Positions 9,234-18,661 are shown, counted from the stretch's first letter. The stretch is DNA of 64,000 nt from Novosphingobium capsulatum NBRC 12533 (GCF_001598375.1 NZ_BCYV01000009.1:186001-250000), one strand, 5' to 3'. Notes: generated by a model from the letters alone, not told the origin. Numbers and translations: made by a program.

Positions 9234-9700
9234 GGTTGGCCCGGCTCGGTGTGGGGGTGAACGGCAGGCACCACTGCCGCATGGCCTTCATCGGCCGGCT
9301 GCGGACCGCGCGGACGCTCGCCCCTGCTTTCCACCGGCAGCAACTTTTCAGGCGGCGGCGGAAGCGGCGCGGGATCGGTCGGCGCATGGGGCGCAAGCAC
9401 CGGATCGACCGGATGCGCCGGCGCTTCGGCGGTGGCGGCATGGGGCGTTTCCGCCGCGCTCGCAGCCGCGCTTTGCGCCATGATCTGCGCGTTCTGCTCC
9501 TGCCACTTCTTTTCCATGTCAGCCAGTTCCGCCTCGCGGATCATGGTTTCGATACCGGCGCGAAAGTGGTTGGAAACACGGCGCATCTTACCGATCCAAC
9601 GGCCAGCGGTGCGCAGTGCGAGCGGCAGATCCTTGGGCCCGATCACCACGATCGCCACGATGACGACCAGCAGCAATTCGGACGGCGCAATATCGAACAT
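9230..9700 (-). CDS. tatB: Sec-independent protein translocase subunit TatB
   Basis: TatB sits with TatC in the receptor complex for twin-arginine signal peptides. The 156-residue product starts MFDIAPSELLLVVIVAIVVI, a single N-terminal membrane helix, then the hinge GPKDLPLALRTAGRWIGKMR and an amphipathic helix. The remaining 90 or so residues are rich in proline and alanine and probably disordered. The glutamate in helix 1 and the GPKDLP hinge separate TatB from TatA. The gap to tatA is 29 bases, and the stop overlaps the tatC GTG start. Confidence 0.94.
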   Translation of the reverse strand: MFDIAPSELLLVVIVAIVVIGPKDLPLALRTAGRWIGKMRRVSNHFRAGIETMIREAELADMEKKWQEQNAQIMAQSAAASAAETPHAATAEAPAHPVDPVLAPHAPTDPAPLPPPPEKLLPVESRGERPRGPQPADEGHAAVVPAVHPHTEPGQP

Positions 9701-9729
9701 CGATGGTCAGCCCTGCGTTATCGGGCCGA

Positions 9730-10002
9730 TCAGGCCTGCGGCCCCTGCGGGTGATCGCCCGGCTGCTGCACCGGCGCGGGGTGCACGGGCGGCTGCGGCG
9801 CGACGGGGGGAACCGGCGGGGTCTGCTGGATCTGGACCGGCGGCGGGGTTACCGGAGGATTGGCTTCCTCGTTCATGCCCTGCTTGAAGCTTTTGATACC
9901 CTTGCCGAAATCGCCCATCATTTCAGAAATGCGGCCACGCCCGAACAAAATCAGCACGACCAGCGCCAGAATGATCAGGTGCGGTAGAGAAAGGCCACCC
10001 AT
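9730..10002 (-). CDS. tatA: Sec-independent protein translocase subunit TatA
   Basis: TatA polymerises around the TatBC receptor to form the transport pore. The 90-residue product has the canonical start [20 protein letters not shown], then the [20 protein letters not shown] amphipathic helix. The F-G hinge and the FGKGIKSFK motif are diagnostic of TatA. The tail is proline/glutamine-rich. AAGGAG sits 9 bases before the ATG. It lies 75 bases after scpB and begins the tatABC set. Confidence 0.96.
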   Translation of the reverse strand: MGGLSLPHLIILALVVLILFGRGRISEMMGDFGKGIKSFKQGMNEEANPPVTPPPVQIQQTPPVPPVAPQPPVHPAPVQQPGDHPQGPQA

Positions 10003-10077
10003 TTCAAATTCTCCTTTGCCTGCCCAGATAGGGGATGTTCCCGCACTTCGCCAGCGGGCAAAGCCGATTCTTGTCGT

Positions 10078-10680
10078 TTAGTCCGCCTCGCCCGGTTCGT
10101 CTGGCGTATCGGCATCCTCCTCCCGGTTGCCGGTGAGCACGGCATAGGCTTCGTCCACCGGATCGAGCAGCCCGGCGGCGCGCAACTCGCCGATGCCCGG
10201 CAGGTCTGCCCGGCTGGAAAGACCGAAATGGCTGAGGAACTGCGGCGTGGTGGCATAGATGGTGGGGCGGCCCGGCACTTCGCGCCGCCCGGCGATACGC
10301 ACCCAGCCCGCTTCCATCAGCACATCGAGCGTGCCCTTGGCGGTCTGCACGCCGCGGATCGCCTCGATCTCTGCCCGGCTGACCGGCTCGTGATAGGCGA
10401 TGATCGCCAGGGCCTCGGTCGCCGCGCGCGACAGGCGCCGCACTTCTTCCTTTTCCCGCCGCAACAGGTGCGCCAGATCGGGCGCGGTCTGGAAATGCCA
10501 GCGCCCGCCGCGCTCCACCAGATGCACCCCGCGCGGGGCATAGTGCTCTGCCAGCAGGGCCAGCGCCGCGCGCACGTCTGCCCCGCCCAGGTGGCGCGAA
10601 ATCTCATCAGCACGCAGGGGTTCCTGCGCGGCAAACAGCGTGGCTTCCACCGCGCGCACCAGATCGTCGGGGGCGCTCAT
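10078..10680 (-). CDS. scpB: Segregation and condensation protein B
   Basis: ScpB is the winged-helix (KITE) subunit of the bacterial SMC-ScpAB condensin complex, binding the ScpA kleisin as a dimer. The 200-residue product has two winged-helix domains. Recognisable motifs are AVEATLFAAQEPLRADEI at the N-terminus, LSRAATEALAIIAYHEPVSR and EIEAIRGVQTAKGTLDVLME in the middle, and GRPTIYATTPQFLSHFGL near residue 155. An acidic tail follows. Its ATG overlaps the scpA stop as ATGA. The partner smc lies about 10 kb away on the opposite strand in this window. Confidence 0.94.
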   Translation of the reverse strand: MSAPDDLVRAVEATLFAAQEPLRADEISRHLGGADVRAALALLAEHYAPRGVHLVERGGRWHFQTAPDLAHLLRREKEEVRRLSRAATEALAIIAYHEPVSRAEIEAIRGVQTAKGTLDVLMEAGWVRIAGRREVPGRPTIYATTPQFLSHFGLSSRADLPGIGELRAAGLLDPVDEAYAVLTGNREEDADTPDEPGEAD

Positions 10681-11489
10681 GGCCTGGCGCCCTGCAGCGG
10701 CCGGATCAGCAGCGGGCCAAAGCATTCGGCCTGCACCAGTTCCACCCGCCCCTGCTTGGCCAGTTCCAGCGCCGCCAGAAAACTCGACGCCAGGGCCGAT
10801 CGCGCCAATTGCCGATCGGCCGCGCCGTTGATCGCCATGGGAGGCAGGAAGGCGCGCAGATCGCGCCATTCCAGGCTGGTGCCCAGCAGCGCGGAGATGC
10901 GGGCGAGCGCGGCATCGAGCGTCATCACCGGACGCTCGCGCACCATGTGCACCACCGGCCGGTTGCGGTGCTGGATCTGGCCATAGGCCTGGATCAGGCC
11001 AAACAGATCGGCCTGCCACAGCGACCGGCGGGCCAGCGTGATGCCTTCCGGCGCGCCGCGCGTGAACACGTCGCGCCCCAGCCGGTCGCGTGCCATCAGC
11101 CGGGCGCCCGCCTCGCGCATGGCGCCCAGCCGCTGCAGACGCAGTTGCAGACGCAGCGCCATTTCTTCCGGGCTGGGCTGCATATCGGGATCGCGCGGCA
11201 ACAGCAGCAGCGATTTGAGATAGGCCAGCCAGGCGGCCATCACCAGGTAATCGGCCGCCAGTTCCAGCTTCAGCGCCTCGGCCCGGTCAATATAGCCAAG
11301 ATATTGATCGACCAGTTCGAGGATCGAAATCCGCCGCAGATCAACCTTTTGCCGCCGCGCCAGATCGAGCAGCAGATCGAGTGGGCCTTCCCAGCCATCG
11401 AGATCGAGATAGAGCGCGTCGCCGGTCGCCACAGCCGGGGGCAGCCCGTCCCACAGCGCGTCGTCCTGCGGCTCTGCCCCCTCGGCCAT
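10677..11489 (-). CDS. scpA: Segregation and condensation protein A (kleisin)
   Basis: ScpA is the kleisin that bridges the heads of the SMC dimer and recruits ScpB. The 270-residue product shows the diagnostic N-terminal motif WEGPLDLLLDLARRQKVDL (residues 33-51), followed by ISILELVDQYLGYI and AADYLVMAAWLAYLKSLLLL. The C-terminal winged helix lies in the last 70 residues (SSFLAALELAKQGRVELVQ). It lies 6 bases after nagZ and overlaps scpB by 4 bases, so nagZ-scpA-scpB are very likely one transcript. Confidence 0.95.
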   Translation of the reverse strand: MAEGAEPQDDALWDGLPPAVATGDALYLDLDGWEGPLDLLLDLARRQKVDLRRISILELVDQYLGYIDRAEALKLELAADYLVMAAWLAYLKSLLLLPRDPDMQPSPEEMALRLQLRLQRLGAMREAGARLMARDRLGRDVFTRGAPEGITLARRSLWQADLFGLIQAYGQIQHRNRPVVHMVRERPVMTLDAALARISALLGTSLEWRDLRAFLPPMAINGAADRQLARSALASSFLAALELAKQGRVELVQAECFGPLLIRPLQGARP

Positions 11490-11495
11490 GCCGGA

Positions 11496-12512
11496 TCAGG
11501 CCAAGGCCAGCAGCGTGTCGCGCCGGGCGAAAAGCTCTGCCTGCAAGGCCACGTCGCGCGGCACGGCCACCGGTGCCGTGGGCGCTAAGGCGCGGTCCAG
11601 CCGCGCGGCAGTCTGCGCGCTCATCGGCGCCAGGGATTGCGCGATGCCGACCATGTCGGGCATCCTGGCCCAGCAGTTGAGCGCGATATCGCACCCGGCG
11701 GCCTGCGCCCGCGCCGCACGTTCCGGCACGGTGCCCTCTAGCGCCGCCATGTCGAGATCGTCGGTCAGCAGCAGCCCGTCAAAGCCGATGCGGCGGCGGA
11801 TGACCTCGGCAATGATGAACGGAGACAGCGTGGCCGGCAAATCGGCATCCCAGGCGGTGAAGCGGATGTGCCCGGTCATGCCGATGGCGGCGCCAGACAG
11901 GGCCTGGAACGGGGCGAGATCCTCGGCCAGTTCGTCTTCCCCGGCCGTGACTGTGGGCAGTTCCTTGTGACTGTCGGCCATGGCGCGGCCGTGGCCGGGC
12001 ATATGCTTGATCACGCCCATCACCCCGGCGCGCGCCAGGCCATCGAGCGTGGCACGGCCCAGCGCGGCCACGCGCTGCGGTTCCTTGCCCAGGGCGCGAT
12101 CGCCGATCACGTCATGCGCGCCGGGCTGGCGCACATCGAGCAGCGGCAGGCAATCCACGCTGATGCCAGCTTCGGCCAGATCGATGCCCAAGGCTTGCGC
12201 ATTGGCGCGCGCCGCCTCGATCGCGCTCGCGGGCGCCACGTCATAGAGCCGGTCGAACGCCTCGCCAGCGGGATAGGGAGCCCACACCGGCGGCTTCATC
12301 CGCGCGACGCGGCCGCCTTCCTGGTCGATCGAGATCAGCAGCCGGTCGCGCCCGTGCAGGTCACGCAGCGAATCGGTCAATGCGCGCAACTGTTCGCGCG
12401 ATTCCACATTGCGGCCGAACAGGATGTAGCCGGCAGGATCGGCGTCCTGGAAAAAGGAGCGCTCGTCGGCGGTGAGAACGGGGCCGGAAAGGCCGAAAAT
12501 GGCTGGAAGCAT
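11496..12512 (-). CDS. nagZ: Beta-N-acetylhexosaminidase (GH3, peptidoglycan recycling)
   Basis: NagZ removes GlcNAc from GlcNAc-anhydroMurNAc-peptides in the cytoplasm during cell-wall recycling. The 338-residue protein carries the GH3 signatures FGRNVESREQLRALTDSL, LISIDQEGGRVARMKPP and the catalytic loop VIKHMPGHGRAMADSHKELP (KHxPGHG with the Asp-His dyad). The catalytic aspartate region is LLTDDLDMAAL. The ATG at 12512 puts the typical start LPAIFGLSGPVLTADE first; an upstream in-frame extension to 12578 lacks family similarity. The gene is part of the conserved SPOR-nagZ-scpAB order. Confidence 0.94.
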   Translation of the reverse strand: MLPAIFGLSGPVLTADERSFFQDADPAGYILFGRNVESREQLRALTDSLRDLHGRDRLLISIDQEGGRVARMKPPVWAPYPAGEAFDRLYDVAPASAIEAARANAQALGIDLAEAGISVDCLPLLDVRQPGAHDVIGDRALGKEPQRVAALGRATLDGLARAGVMGVIKHMPGHGRAMADSHKELPTVTAGEDELAEDLAPFQALSGAAIGMTGHIRFTAWDADLPATLSPFIIAEVIRRRIGFDGLLLTDDLDMAALEGTVPERAARAQAAGCDIALNCWARMPDMVGIAQSLAPMSAQTAARLDRALAPTAPVAVPRDVALQAELFARRDTLLALA

Positions 12513-12626
12513 CGGGGCAGCTTTCCCGCAATTCGGCGCCTTTGACAAGCCACGCAGGCCTTGCCGCCCCATCCGCATTTCCGCATTCCCCGGATGAAGC
12601 CATCCGGGGTCAGGCTGACCGGCCGA

Positions 12627-13346
12627 TCAATGCTTGACCTGGCACTTCACCCCTTCGCCCTGCAGCGTGTTGCACAGCGAATTGGCAGCGCCCGCGTCGC
12701 CGGGCACGGCCTGGAGGCGATAGACCGTGCCGATATCGGCCTTGCCGGCGATGATGCGGTGGTTGACGCCCTTGAGGCTTTCATGCGCGACGACCAGCTT
12801 GTTCCACCCGGCTTCGGCCAGGGCCTGGCTCGAAAACGCGCCAACCTGCACGCCCACGCCGCTGACCGGCGCCGGGGCGGGCGCGGCCTTTTCAGCAGGC
12901 TTGTCTGCCGGCTTGGCCGTGGCGGATGCGCTGGGCGCGGGCGCTGGCGCATCCTTGGCCGCAAGGGCCGCGGTCGGGCGTTCACCCTCGCTCACCTTGA
13001 AGCTGGAATCGCCGGTGCCCTGGAAGGTCTTGCCGCCTGGGTCCTTGGGCGCAACCTTGTAGGGTTCCTTGCTCGCCTCGATCAGGCTGCCATCGGCGGC
13101 CGCCGGGGCGGCGTTGCGGTGCGTGGCCCAATAAATCGCCCCGACGATCGCGAAGAGCAGGATCACCGCCAGCACGCCAAAGCCGATCAGGCGCCCATTG
13201 TCCGGGCCTTCCTCTTCCAGATCGACATCGTCGGCGCTTTCCAGCCAGGGCAGGCGTTCTTCGCTGCCCAGGTCCAGCGCCTGCGCGCCGGTGCCCTGGC
13301 CATTTTCGCCCAATGCGGCGTTGTCGTGCTGATCCCCGTTCACCAT
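12627..13346 (-). CDS. SPOR-domain membrane protein
   Basis: The 239-residue protein has an acidic cytoplasmic N-terminus, one membrane span at about residues 52-74 (LIGFGVLAVILLFAIVGAIY), an alanine/proline-rich periplasmic linker and a C-terminal SPOR domain (last 75 residues; VGVQVGAFSSQALAEAGWN and IGTVYRLQAVPGDAGAAN). SPOR domains bind denuded peptidoglycan at the division septum. ATG 13346 is preferred over an upstream TTG at 13355 because AGGAG lies 11 bases before it but only 2 bases before the TTG. A lone cysteine pair occurs in the SPOR domain (SLCNTL, VKCQVK), a frequent disulfide in this domain. Confidence 0.9.
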   Translation of the reverse strand: MVNGDQHDNAALGENGQGTGAQALDLGSEERLPWLESADDVDLEEEGPDNGRLIGFGVLAVILLFAIVGAIYWATHRNAAPAAADGSLIEASKEPYKVAPKDPGGKTFQGTGDSSFKVSEGERPTAALAAKDAPAPAPSASATAKPADKPAEKAAPAPAPVSGVGVQVGAFSSQALAEAGWNKLVVAHESLKGVNHRIIAGKADIGTVYRLQAVPGDAGAANSLCNTLQGEGVKCQVKH

Positions 13347-13351
13347 TGCCT

Positions 13352-15115
13352 TCAAAGCTCCTGCGCGGCCTCAACCCCCAAGATGGCCAGCCCGTTCTTC
13401 AATACCTGCCCGATTTGCGCGGCCAGGAAAAGGCGCGCCTCGGTCAGGGCTTGATCCTGTGCCACAATGAAGCGCTTTTCAGGCTTGTCGTTACCCACGT
13501 TCCAATAGGCGTGGAACGCGGCGGCCAGATCATAGAGGAAAAAGGCGATGCGATGCGGCTCGCGCGCAACCGCGGCGCCTTCCACCATGCGCGGGAACTG
13601 CGCGGCCTGCTTGATCACGGCGAGTTCTTCCTGGCCCAGCAGCGCGAGATGGGCAGCGCTGGGCGCACAGCCCAGTTCGGCGCCCTTGCGCAGGGTGGAA
13701 GAAATCCGGGCATGGGCATATTGCACATAGAACACCGGGTTGTCCTTGGAGGCTTCCACCACCTTGGCAAAGTCGAAGTCCATCTGCGCATCGGGCTTAC
13801 GGGTCAGCATGGTGAAACGCACCACGTCCTTGCCCACTTCCTCGACCACGTCGGCCAGCGTCACGAAATTGCCCGCGCGCTTCGACATCTTGACCGGCTG
13901 GCCATCGCGCAGCAGCTGCACCATCTGCACCAGCTTGACTTCGAAAGGCTTGGGGCTCGCGCCTTCTGCCCCGGTCAGCGCGGCGACGGCGGCCTTGATC
14001 CGCTTGACCGTGCCGGCATGGTCTGCACCCCAGATATCCACCAGCGCATCGGCGGTTTCCGCCTTCTGGAAGTGGTAGGCCAAGTCGGCGCCGAAATAGG
14101 TCCAGCTGCCGTCCGACTTCTTGATCGGGCGATCCTGGTCATCGCCAAACCGCGTGGAGCGGAACAGCGGCAGTTCGACCGGTTCCCAGTCTTCGGGTGT
14201 CTTGCCCTTGGGCGCTTCGAGATGGCCGTCATAGACCAGATCGTGCGCGCGCAGCCAGGCTTCGGCCGCCTCGGGCTTGCCAGCGGCCTGCAGTTCCGCC
14301 TCGGACGAGAAGAGATCGTGAACGATGCCCAGCTTGGCGAGGTCTTCCTTGATCATCACCAGCATCGCGGCCACCGCCTTTTGGCGGAACAGCACCAGCC
14401 ATTCGCTTTCGGGCGCGGCGACATAGCGATCGCCGAATTCGGCCGCGAGCGCCTGGCCCAGCGGGATCAGGTATTCACCCGGATAGAGGCCTTCGGGAAT
14501 GCCGCCAACATCTTCGCCCAGCGCCTCGCGATAGCGCACGTGCGCCGAGCGGGCGAGCACATCGACCTGCGCGCCGGCATCGTTGACGTAATATTCCTTG
14601 ATCACCTTATGCCCGGCAAATTCGAGCAGGGCCGCGAGGGCATCGCCCACCACCGCGCCGCGGCAATGGCCCATGTGCATCGGCCCGGTGGGATTGGCCG
14701 AGACATATTCGACGTTCACCGTGCTGCCACCGCCCAGGGTAGAGCGGCCATAGCTGTTTGCGGCCTGGCCAATCAGGGCCAGTTCGTCGGTCCACGCGGC
14801 ATCGGCCAGGCGCAGGTTGATAAAGCCCGGACCGGCGATCTCGGCGCTGACGACACGCGGATGGGCGGCGAGTTCCTCTACCAGCAGCGCGGCCAGCGCG
14901 CGCGGGTTGGTGCCAGCGGGCTTGGCCAGGACCATCGCCGCATTGGTGGCCAGATCGCCATGCGCGGCATCGCGCGGCGGTTCGCACGTGACGGCGCCGC
15001 GCGGCAGGCCGGCGGGCAGCGCGCCCTTGGCGACAAGGGCATCGAGCGCGGCATCGATCACGCCGGCATAGGCAGCGAACAGCGTCTGGGCGGCAACGGG
15101 GCTATCGGTCGTCAT
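13352..15115 (-). CDS. argS: Arginine--tRNA ligase
   Basis: This class I aminoacyl-tRNA synthetase charges tRNA-Arg. The 587-residue product has the N-terminal Add1 domain, the HIGH-type motif as HMGH in ANPTGPMHMGHCRGAVVGDA (about residue 140), and a KMSKR loop in GQPVKMSKRAGNFVTLADVV (about residue 400). The DALR anticodon-binding domain is at the C-terminus, containing NPVFYVQYAHARI. I start at the ATG at 15115 (TTDSPVAAQTLFAAY); the open frame upstream to 15223 is not conserved-looking. The stop lies just before the SPOR gene start, so argS heads the run that ends at tatC. Confidence 0.96.
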   Translation of the reverse strand: MTTDSPVAAQTLFAAYAGVIDAALDALVAKGALPAGLPRGAVTCEPPRDAAHGDLATNAAMVLAKPAGTNPRALAALLVEELAAHPRVVSAEIAGPGFINLRLADAAWTDELALIGQAANSYGRSTLGGGSTVNVEYVSANPTGPMHMGHCRGAVVGDALAALLEFAGHKVIKEYYVNDAGAQVDVLARSAHVRYREALGEDVGGIPEGLYPGEYLIPLGQALAAEFGDRYVAAPESEWLVLFRQKAVAAMLVMIKEDLAKLGIVHDLFSSEAELQAAGKPEAAEAWLRAHDLVYDGHLEAPKGKTPEDWEPVELPLFRSTRFGDDQDRPIKKSDGSWTYFGADLAYHFQKAETADALVDIWGADHAGTVKRIKAAVAALTGAEGASPKPFEVKLVQMVQLLRDGQPVKMSKRAGNFVTLADVVEEVGKDVVRFTMLTRKPDAQMDFDFAKVVEASKDNPVFYVQYAHARISSTLRKGAELGCAPSAAHLALLGQEELAVIKQAAQFPRMVEGAAVAREPHRIAFFLYDLAAAFHAYWNVGNDKPEKRFIVAQDQALTEARLFLAAQIGQVLKNGLAILGVEAAQEL

Positions 15116-15198
15116 GGCACGGGCCGATAGCGAATTTGTGGGGCGTTGGAAACCCGAGCGGCGCGGGCATGCGCAACGCTGGTTCAGCCAACGCCGGT

Positions 15199-16128
15199 TC
15201 AGGCCCGGTGCGCCATCCACCATTCCAGCAGGTGCCGCGCCACCGCCGTATGGGTCGGCGCCCCGAACGGCGCATCGGGCCGGCCCTCCAGCGCGGCGCT
15301 GACTTCTTCGCGGGTGAACCAGCGCGCGTCTTCCAACTCGTTCTGGTCGATAGTGATGGTGGGATCATCGGCCAGGGCATGGCAGGCGATCATCAGCGAC
15401 GAGGGATAGGGCCAGGGCTGGCTGGCGACATAGCGCACGTCACGCACGCGCACGCCGGCTTCCTCCAGCACTTCGCGTGCCACGGCTTCCTCCACCGTTT
15501 CGCCCGGCTCGACAAAGCCGGCCAGCGCGGAATAGCGCCCGGCGGGAAAGCGCGGCTGGCGCCCGAGCAAGAGGCGCCCATCATGTTCGACGAGCATGAT
15601 CGTGACCGGATCGACGCGTGGAAAGTGATCAGCGCCGCATCCCGCATTGCTGCACGAGCGCTGCCAGCCGCCCTTGGTCGCCTGCGTGGCATGGCCACAG
15701 CGTGCGCAAAAGCGGTGGCGCGCGTGCCAATCGACCAGGCTGCGCGCGCCGCCATAGATTGCCAGATCGCGCGCCGGCATGGCATCGAGCAAGGCGCGCA
15801 GATTGGGCGCGGCCGGCGCCGTGCTGCCGCCAAGGCCAGGCGCGGCGGCGGCAAAGCAACCCCGCCCCGCTTCATCCAGTCCCAGGAACACCAGGTCCGC
15901 TCCATCCGGCGCGGATTGCAGCGGCGCCCAGGTCAGCCCGCCATCGGCCCCAAATTCCGGCGCCAGACCATCGAGCACCAGCAACTGCGCGTCGGGCGCG
16001 GCCTGCACCGCCGCCAGCCGCACCGGATCGGTGCGCACCGCATCGGCCCGGTCCAGCGGATTGCCGGCATAGGCAATCGGCGGCAGCGCGCGGGCCAAGG
16101 TGCGGGCCAGCGTGTCGGTAGTGGTCAT
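15199..16128 (-). CDS. nudC: NAD+ diphosphatase (Nudix hydrolase, also NAD-RNA decapping)
   Basis: NudC hydrolyses NADH/NAD+ to NMN(H) and AMP and in several bacteria removes NAD caps from RNA. The 309-residue product has a zinc-ribbon with cysteines in CARCGHATQ and CSNAGCGADHF. The Nudix box is GFVEPGETVEEAVAREVLEE, and the NADH-specific array downstream is SQPWPYPSSLMIA. The N-terminal domain is the usual NUDIX-like one. Its ATG overlaps the stop of the upstream serine hydrolase gene as ATGA, and 83 bases separate it from argS. Confidence 0.94.
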   Translation of the reverse strand: MTTTDTLARTLARALPPIAYAGNPLDRADAVRTDPVRLAAVQAAPDAQLLVLDGLAPEFGADGGLTWAPLQSAPDGADLVFLGLDEAGRGCFAAAAPGLGGSTAPAAPNLRALLDAMPARDLAIYGGARSLVDWHARHRFCARCGHATQATKGGWQRSCSNAGCGADHFPRVDPVTIMLVEHDGRLLLGRQPRFPAGRYSALAGFVEPGETVEEAVAREVLEEAGVRVRDVRYVASQPWPYPSSLMIACHALADDPTITIDQNELEDARWFTREEVSAALEGRPDAPFGAPTHTAVARHLLEWWMAHRA

Positions 16129-17450
16129 GCGGCAACCTTGTGCTGGGCCAGCAGCCGCGCGCGCACATCGCTGCGCACGGCCTGGGGGAATGCAGTATCG
16201 AACGGATAGGCTGTGCTGGGCATGAACTGGGCAAAGAACCCGCCGCGCACGCCGCCCACCTTGCTGATGAAGCCGATCGTGCCAGCCGCGCCCGACCAGC
16301 CATAGGTGCCCGCCGAATCGCCAAGGCCAACGCGGCCGCCCGCGCCAAAGCCATGGCCGGCAATCCACGTACCTGCAGTACTGGCGCCGGGCGGCAACAG
16401 GTTGCTGGTGCCCATGTCGACCGCCCGCTGGCTCATCACCCGCTTGCCGGCAAACACCCCGCCGCCCAGCAGCATGGCCAGGAACCGGTCATAATCGCGC
16501 GGCGAACTGATCAGGCCTGCGCCGCCAAACGGAAAGGCCGGCGGATCGAGATAGACCGAATTGGTCGCGCCATCGATCGGCAGCAGGCGGCCATCGGCCA
16601 CGACATAGTTGGTGGTGAAGCGCGGCACATCGGCCGGGGCCAGCTGGAACGTGGTGCTGTCCATGCCCAGCGGATCGAAGAAACGCGCTTTCAGGAAGGC
16701 GCTGAACTCTTGCCCGGAAGCCAGTTCGATGATCCGGCCCATCAGATCGAGCGCCACCGAATAGGACCAGCGCGTGCCCGGCTGATAGACCAGGGGAAGG
16801 CGGGCGAGATTGTCGGCAAAGGCAGCCAGGCTGGGCGCGGTATGCACTTCGCCAAAGCCCGGCAGCGGCACGCGGGTGGCGCGATAGGGCATGATGCCGG
16901 CCGCGGCATAGGCATCGCGGATCGGGCCGGTCTGGATAATGGTATAGCCAAGCCCGGCCGTGTGCGTCAGCAGCTGGCGCACGGTGATCGGTGCGGTTGC
17001 CGGCACCACCTTGTCCACCGGGCCGGCCGGATCGACCAGCACGTTCATGTGGGCATAGGCCGGCAGGAAATCGGCGATCGGCTGATCAAGGCCGAGCTTG
17101 CCTTCGTCGATCAGGATCATCGCGGCCATGCCGGTGATCGGCTTGGTCATCGAATAGATGCGGAACAGGGCGTTTTCATCCAGCGGCCGGGCATCGCCGC
17201 GCGTGCCGTTGCCGCGCGCCACCACCTCGGGCGGGGCATCGCCCCAGCCCAGCGTGGCAACCGCGCCGGCCAGCTTGCCGCTGCTGACATAGTCATCGAG
17301 CAGGCCGGTAATGGCCGGCAGGCGCGGATCGGTCGGCGCGGCATGGGCCCAGCGCTGCAACAGCAGCCCCCCGCCCAGCAGCCCTGCCCCGCCCAGCAGG
17401 CCACGACGGCTGAGCGCCGGGGTTTGCGGAAGTGTCATGCGATCGTGCAT
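16125..17450 (-). CDS. Beta-lactamase-family serine hydrolase with a probable Tat signal
   Basis: A 441-residue class C beta-lactamase/penicillin-binding-protein-fold hydrolase (Pfam Beta-lactamase), the group that includes esterases such as EstB and D-aminopeptidases. The nucleophile motif is SMTK in YSMTKPITGMAAMIL near residue 100, and the YxN-type position is the tyrosine in WSYSVALDLMG. The signal peptide reads LSRRGLLGGAGLLGGGLLLQ. The twin arginines after a serine, with a long weakly hydrophobic region ending WAHA, suggest Tat export. ATG 17450 has AGGAAAGG 10 bases before it; a TTG at 17459 is too close to that site. It overlaps nudC by 4 bases. Confidence 0.85.
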   Translation of the reverse strand: MHDRMTLPQTPALSRRGLLGGAGLLGGGLLLQRWAHAAPTDPRLPAITGLLDDYVSSGKLAGAVATLGWGDAPPEVVARGNGTRGDARPLDENALFRIYSMTKPITGMAAMILIDEGKLGLDQPIADFLPAYAHMNVLVDPAGPVDKVVPATAPITVRQLLTHTAGLGYTIIQTGPIRDAYAAAGIMPYRATRVPLPGFGEVHTAPSLAAFADNLARLPLVYQPGTRWSYSVALDLMGRIIELASGQEFSAFLKARFFDPLGMDSTTFQLAPADVPRFTTNYVVADGRLLPIDGATNSVYLDPPAFPFGGAGLISSPRDYDRFLAMLLGGGVFAGKRVMSQRAVDMGTSNLLPPGASTAGTWIAGHGFGAGGRVGLGDSAGTYGWSGAAGTIGFISKVGGVRGGFFAQFMPSTAYPFDTAFPQAVRSDVRARLLAQHKVAA

Positions 17451-17501
17451 TGCAGCCAAACCTTTCCTAGACGCCTGTTCATCGTTGCGCCCACGGCGCT
17501 T

Positions 17502-18632
17502 TCACCCTTCGTGCGCACCGGCCAATGCCAGGCGTACCGCCTTGGCAAAAACCGTTGGCAACCCGGCATTTTCCATGTCGCTGCGGGGCCACCACTGCGC
17601 ACCGGGAATGTGGGCGCCGGGGATATTAGCGGGAGAAAATCCTGCGCCTACCAACAAATGCAGATCGAGATCGAAATGGGTAAAGGCATGGCGCACCACC
17701 CCGGCGGATCGCCAGGTTCCGGCCACCGGCGGCTGGCCATCACCATCGGCCCGCGCGCTCCAGCCATCGTCGGGTAGCGCCCGCATGCCGCCCAGCATGC
17801 CCTTGCCCGGCCGCGTCACCACCAGCACCTGCGCCTGGCCATCGGCATCGACCCGTTCGATCCAATAGGCATGCCCCCGGCGCTGCGGCTTGGCTTTCTT
17901 GGGCGCCTTGACCGGCAGCGCCTCGGCCCGGCCTTCCGCCTCTGCCCGGCAGGCGCCGCGCAGTGGGCAAAGCAGGCAGCGCGGCGCCTTGACCGTGCAG
18001 ATGGTGGCGCCCAGGTCCATCATCGCCTGGGCGAAATCACCCGCGCGCGCCGTGGGCGTGATTGTGGCGGTGGCCGCGCGAATGGCAGGCCGCGCCGCAG
18101 GCAACGGCACATCGATGGCAAACAGCCGCGCCACCACCCGTTCGACATTGGCATCGACCACTACGGCATGCCGGCCAAACGCGATCGCCGCCACTGCCGC
18201 TGCGGTATAGGCGCCAAGGCCCGGCAGCGCGCGCAGGCCCTCCTCGGTATCGGGAAAAGCGCCCAGCGCGGAAACCGCGCGCGCGCAGGCCAGCAGATTG
18301 CGCGCGCGGGCATAATAGCCCAGCCCCGCCCAGGCCGCCATGACCGCCGCGTCGTCGGCGGCGGCCAGATCATGCACGGTGGGCCAGGTGCGGGTGAATT
18401 TCTCGAAATAGGGGCCGACCGCTGCCACGGTGGTCTGCTGCAGCATCACTTCCGACAACCACACGCGGTAGGGATCGGGGGCTGGCGTTCCCGGCCGGCT
18501 GCGCCAGGGCAGCACCCGCGCATGGGCATCGTACCAGGCCAGCAGGGCCGCGGCCACGCCATGGCTGGCCGGCACGCTTGCGGTTTCATCACGTTGGGCG
18601 GGGAAATCGTCAGGATGGCCACTGGCTTGCAT
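17502..18632 (-). CDS. mutY: A/G-specific adenine glycosylase
   Basis: MutY removes adenine mispaired with 8-oxoguanine. The 376-residue protein shows the helix-hairpin-helix LPGLGAYTAAAVAAIAFG followed by the catalytic aspartate in VVVDANVERVVARLF. The second catalytic acid is the glutamate in WLSEVMLQQTTVAAVGPYF. The 4Fe-4S cysteines fit C-x6-C-x2-C-x5-C (CTVKAPRCLLCPLRGAC). The C-terminal Nudix-like domain that reads 8-oxoG follows from about residue 235. It starts at ATG 18632, 29 bases from the divergent dciA gene. Confidence 0.95.
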   Translation of the reverse strand: MQASGHPDDFPAQRDETASVPASHGVAAALLAWYDAHARVLPWRSRPGTPAPDPYRVWLSEVMLQQTTVAAVGPYFEKFTRTWPTVHDLAAADDAAVMAAWAGLGYYARARNLLACARAVSALGAFPDTEEGLRALPGLGAYTAAAVAAIAFGRHAVVVDANVERVVARLFAIDVPLPAARPAIRAATATITPTARAGDFAQAMMDLGATICTVKAPRCLLCPLRGACRAEAEGRAEALPVKAPKKAKPQRRGHAYWIERVDADGQAQVLVVTRPGKGMLGGMRALPDDGWSARADGDGQPPVAGTWRSAGVVRHAFTHFDLDLHLLVGAGFSPANIPGAHIPGAQWWPRSDMENAGLPTVFAKAVRLALAGAHEG

Positions 18633-18661
18633 GGCGCCGCTATGGCATGGCAGGCGCCATC

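Noticed and set aside
13313..15130. A 600-codon plus-strand frame opposite argS
   Set aside because: It has no domain and its codons mirror argS.
16125..17450. Antibiotic-resistance beta-lactamase
   Set aside because: The protein belongs to the broad Beta-lactamase/esterase fold, with no clear class A-D resistance motifs beyond SxxK, so resistance is not claimed.
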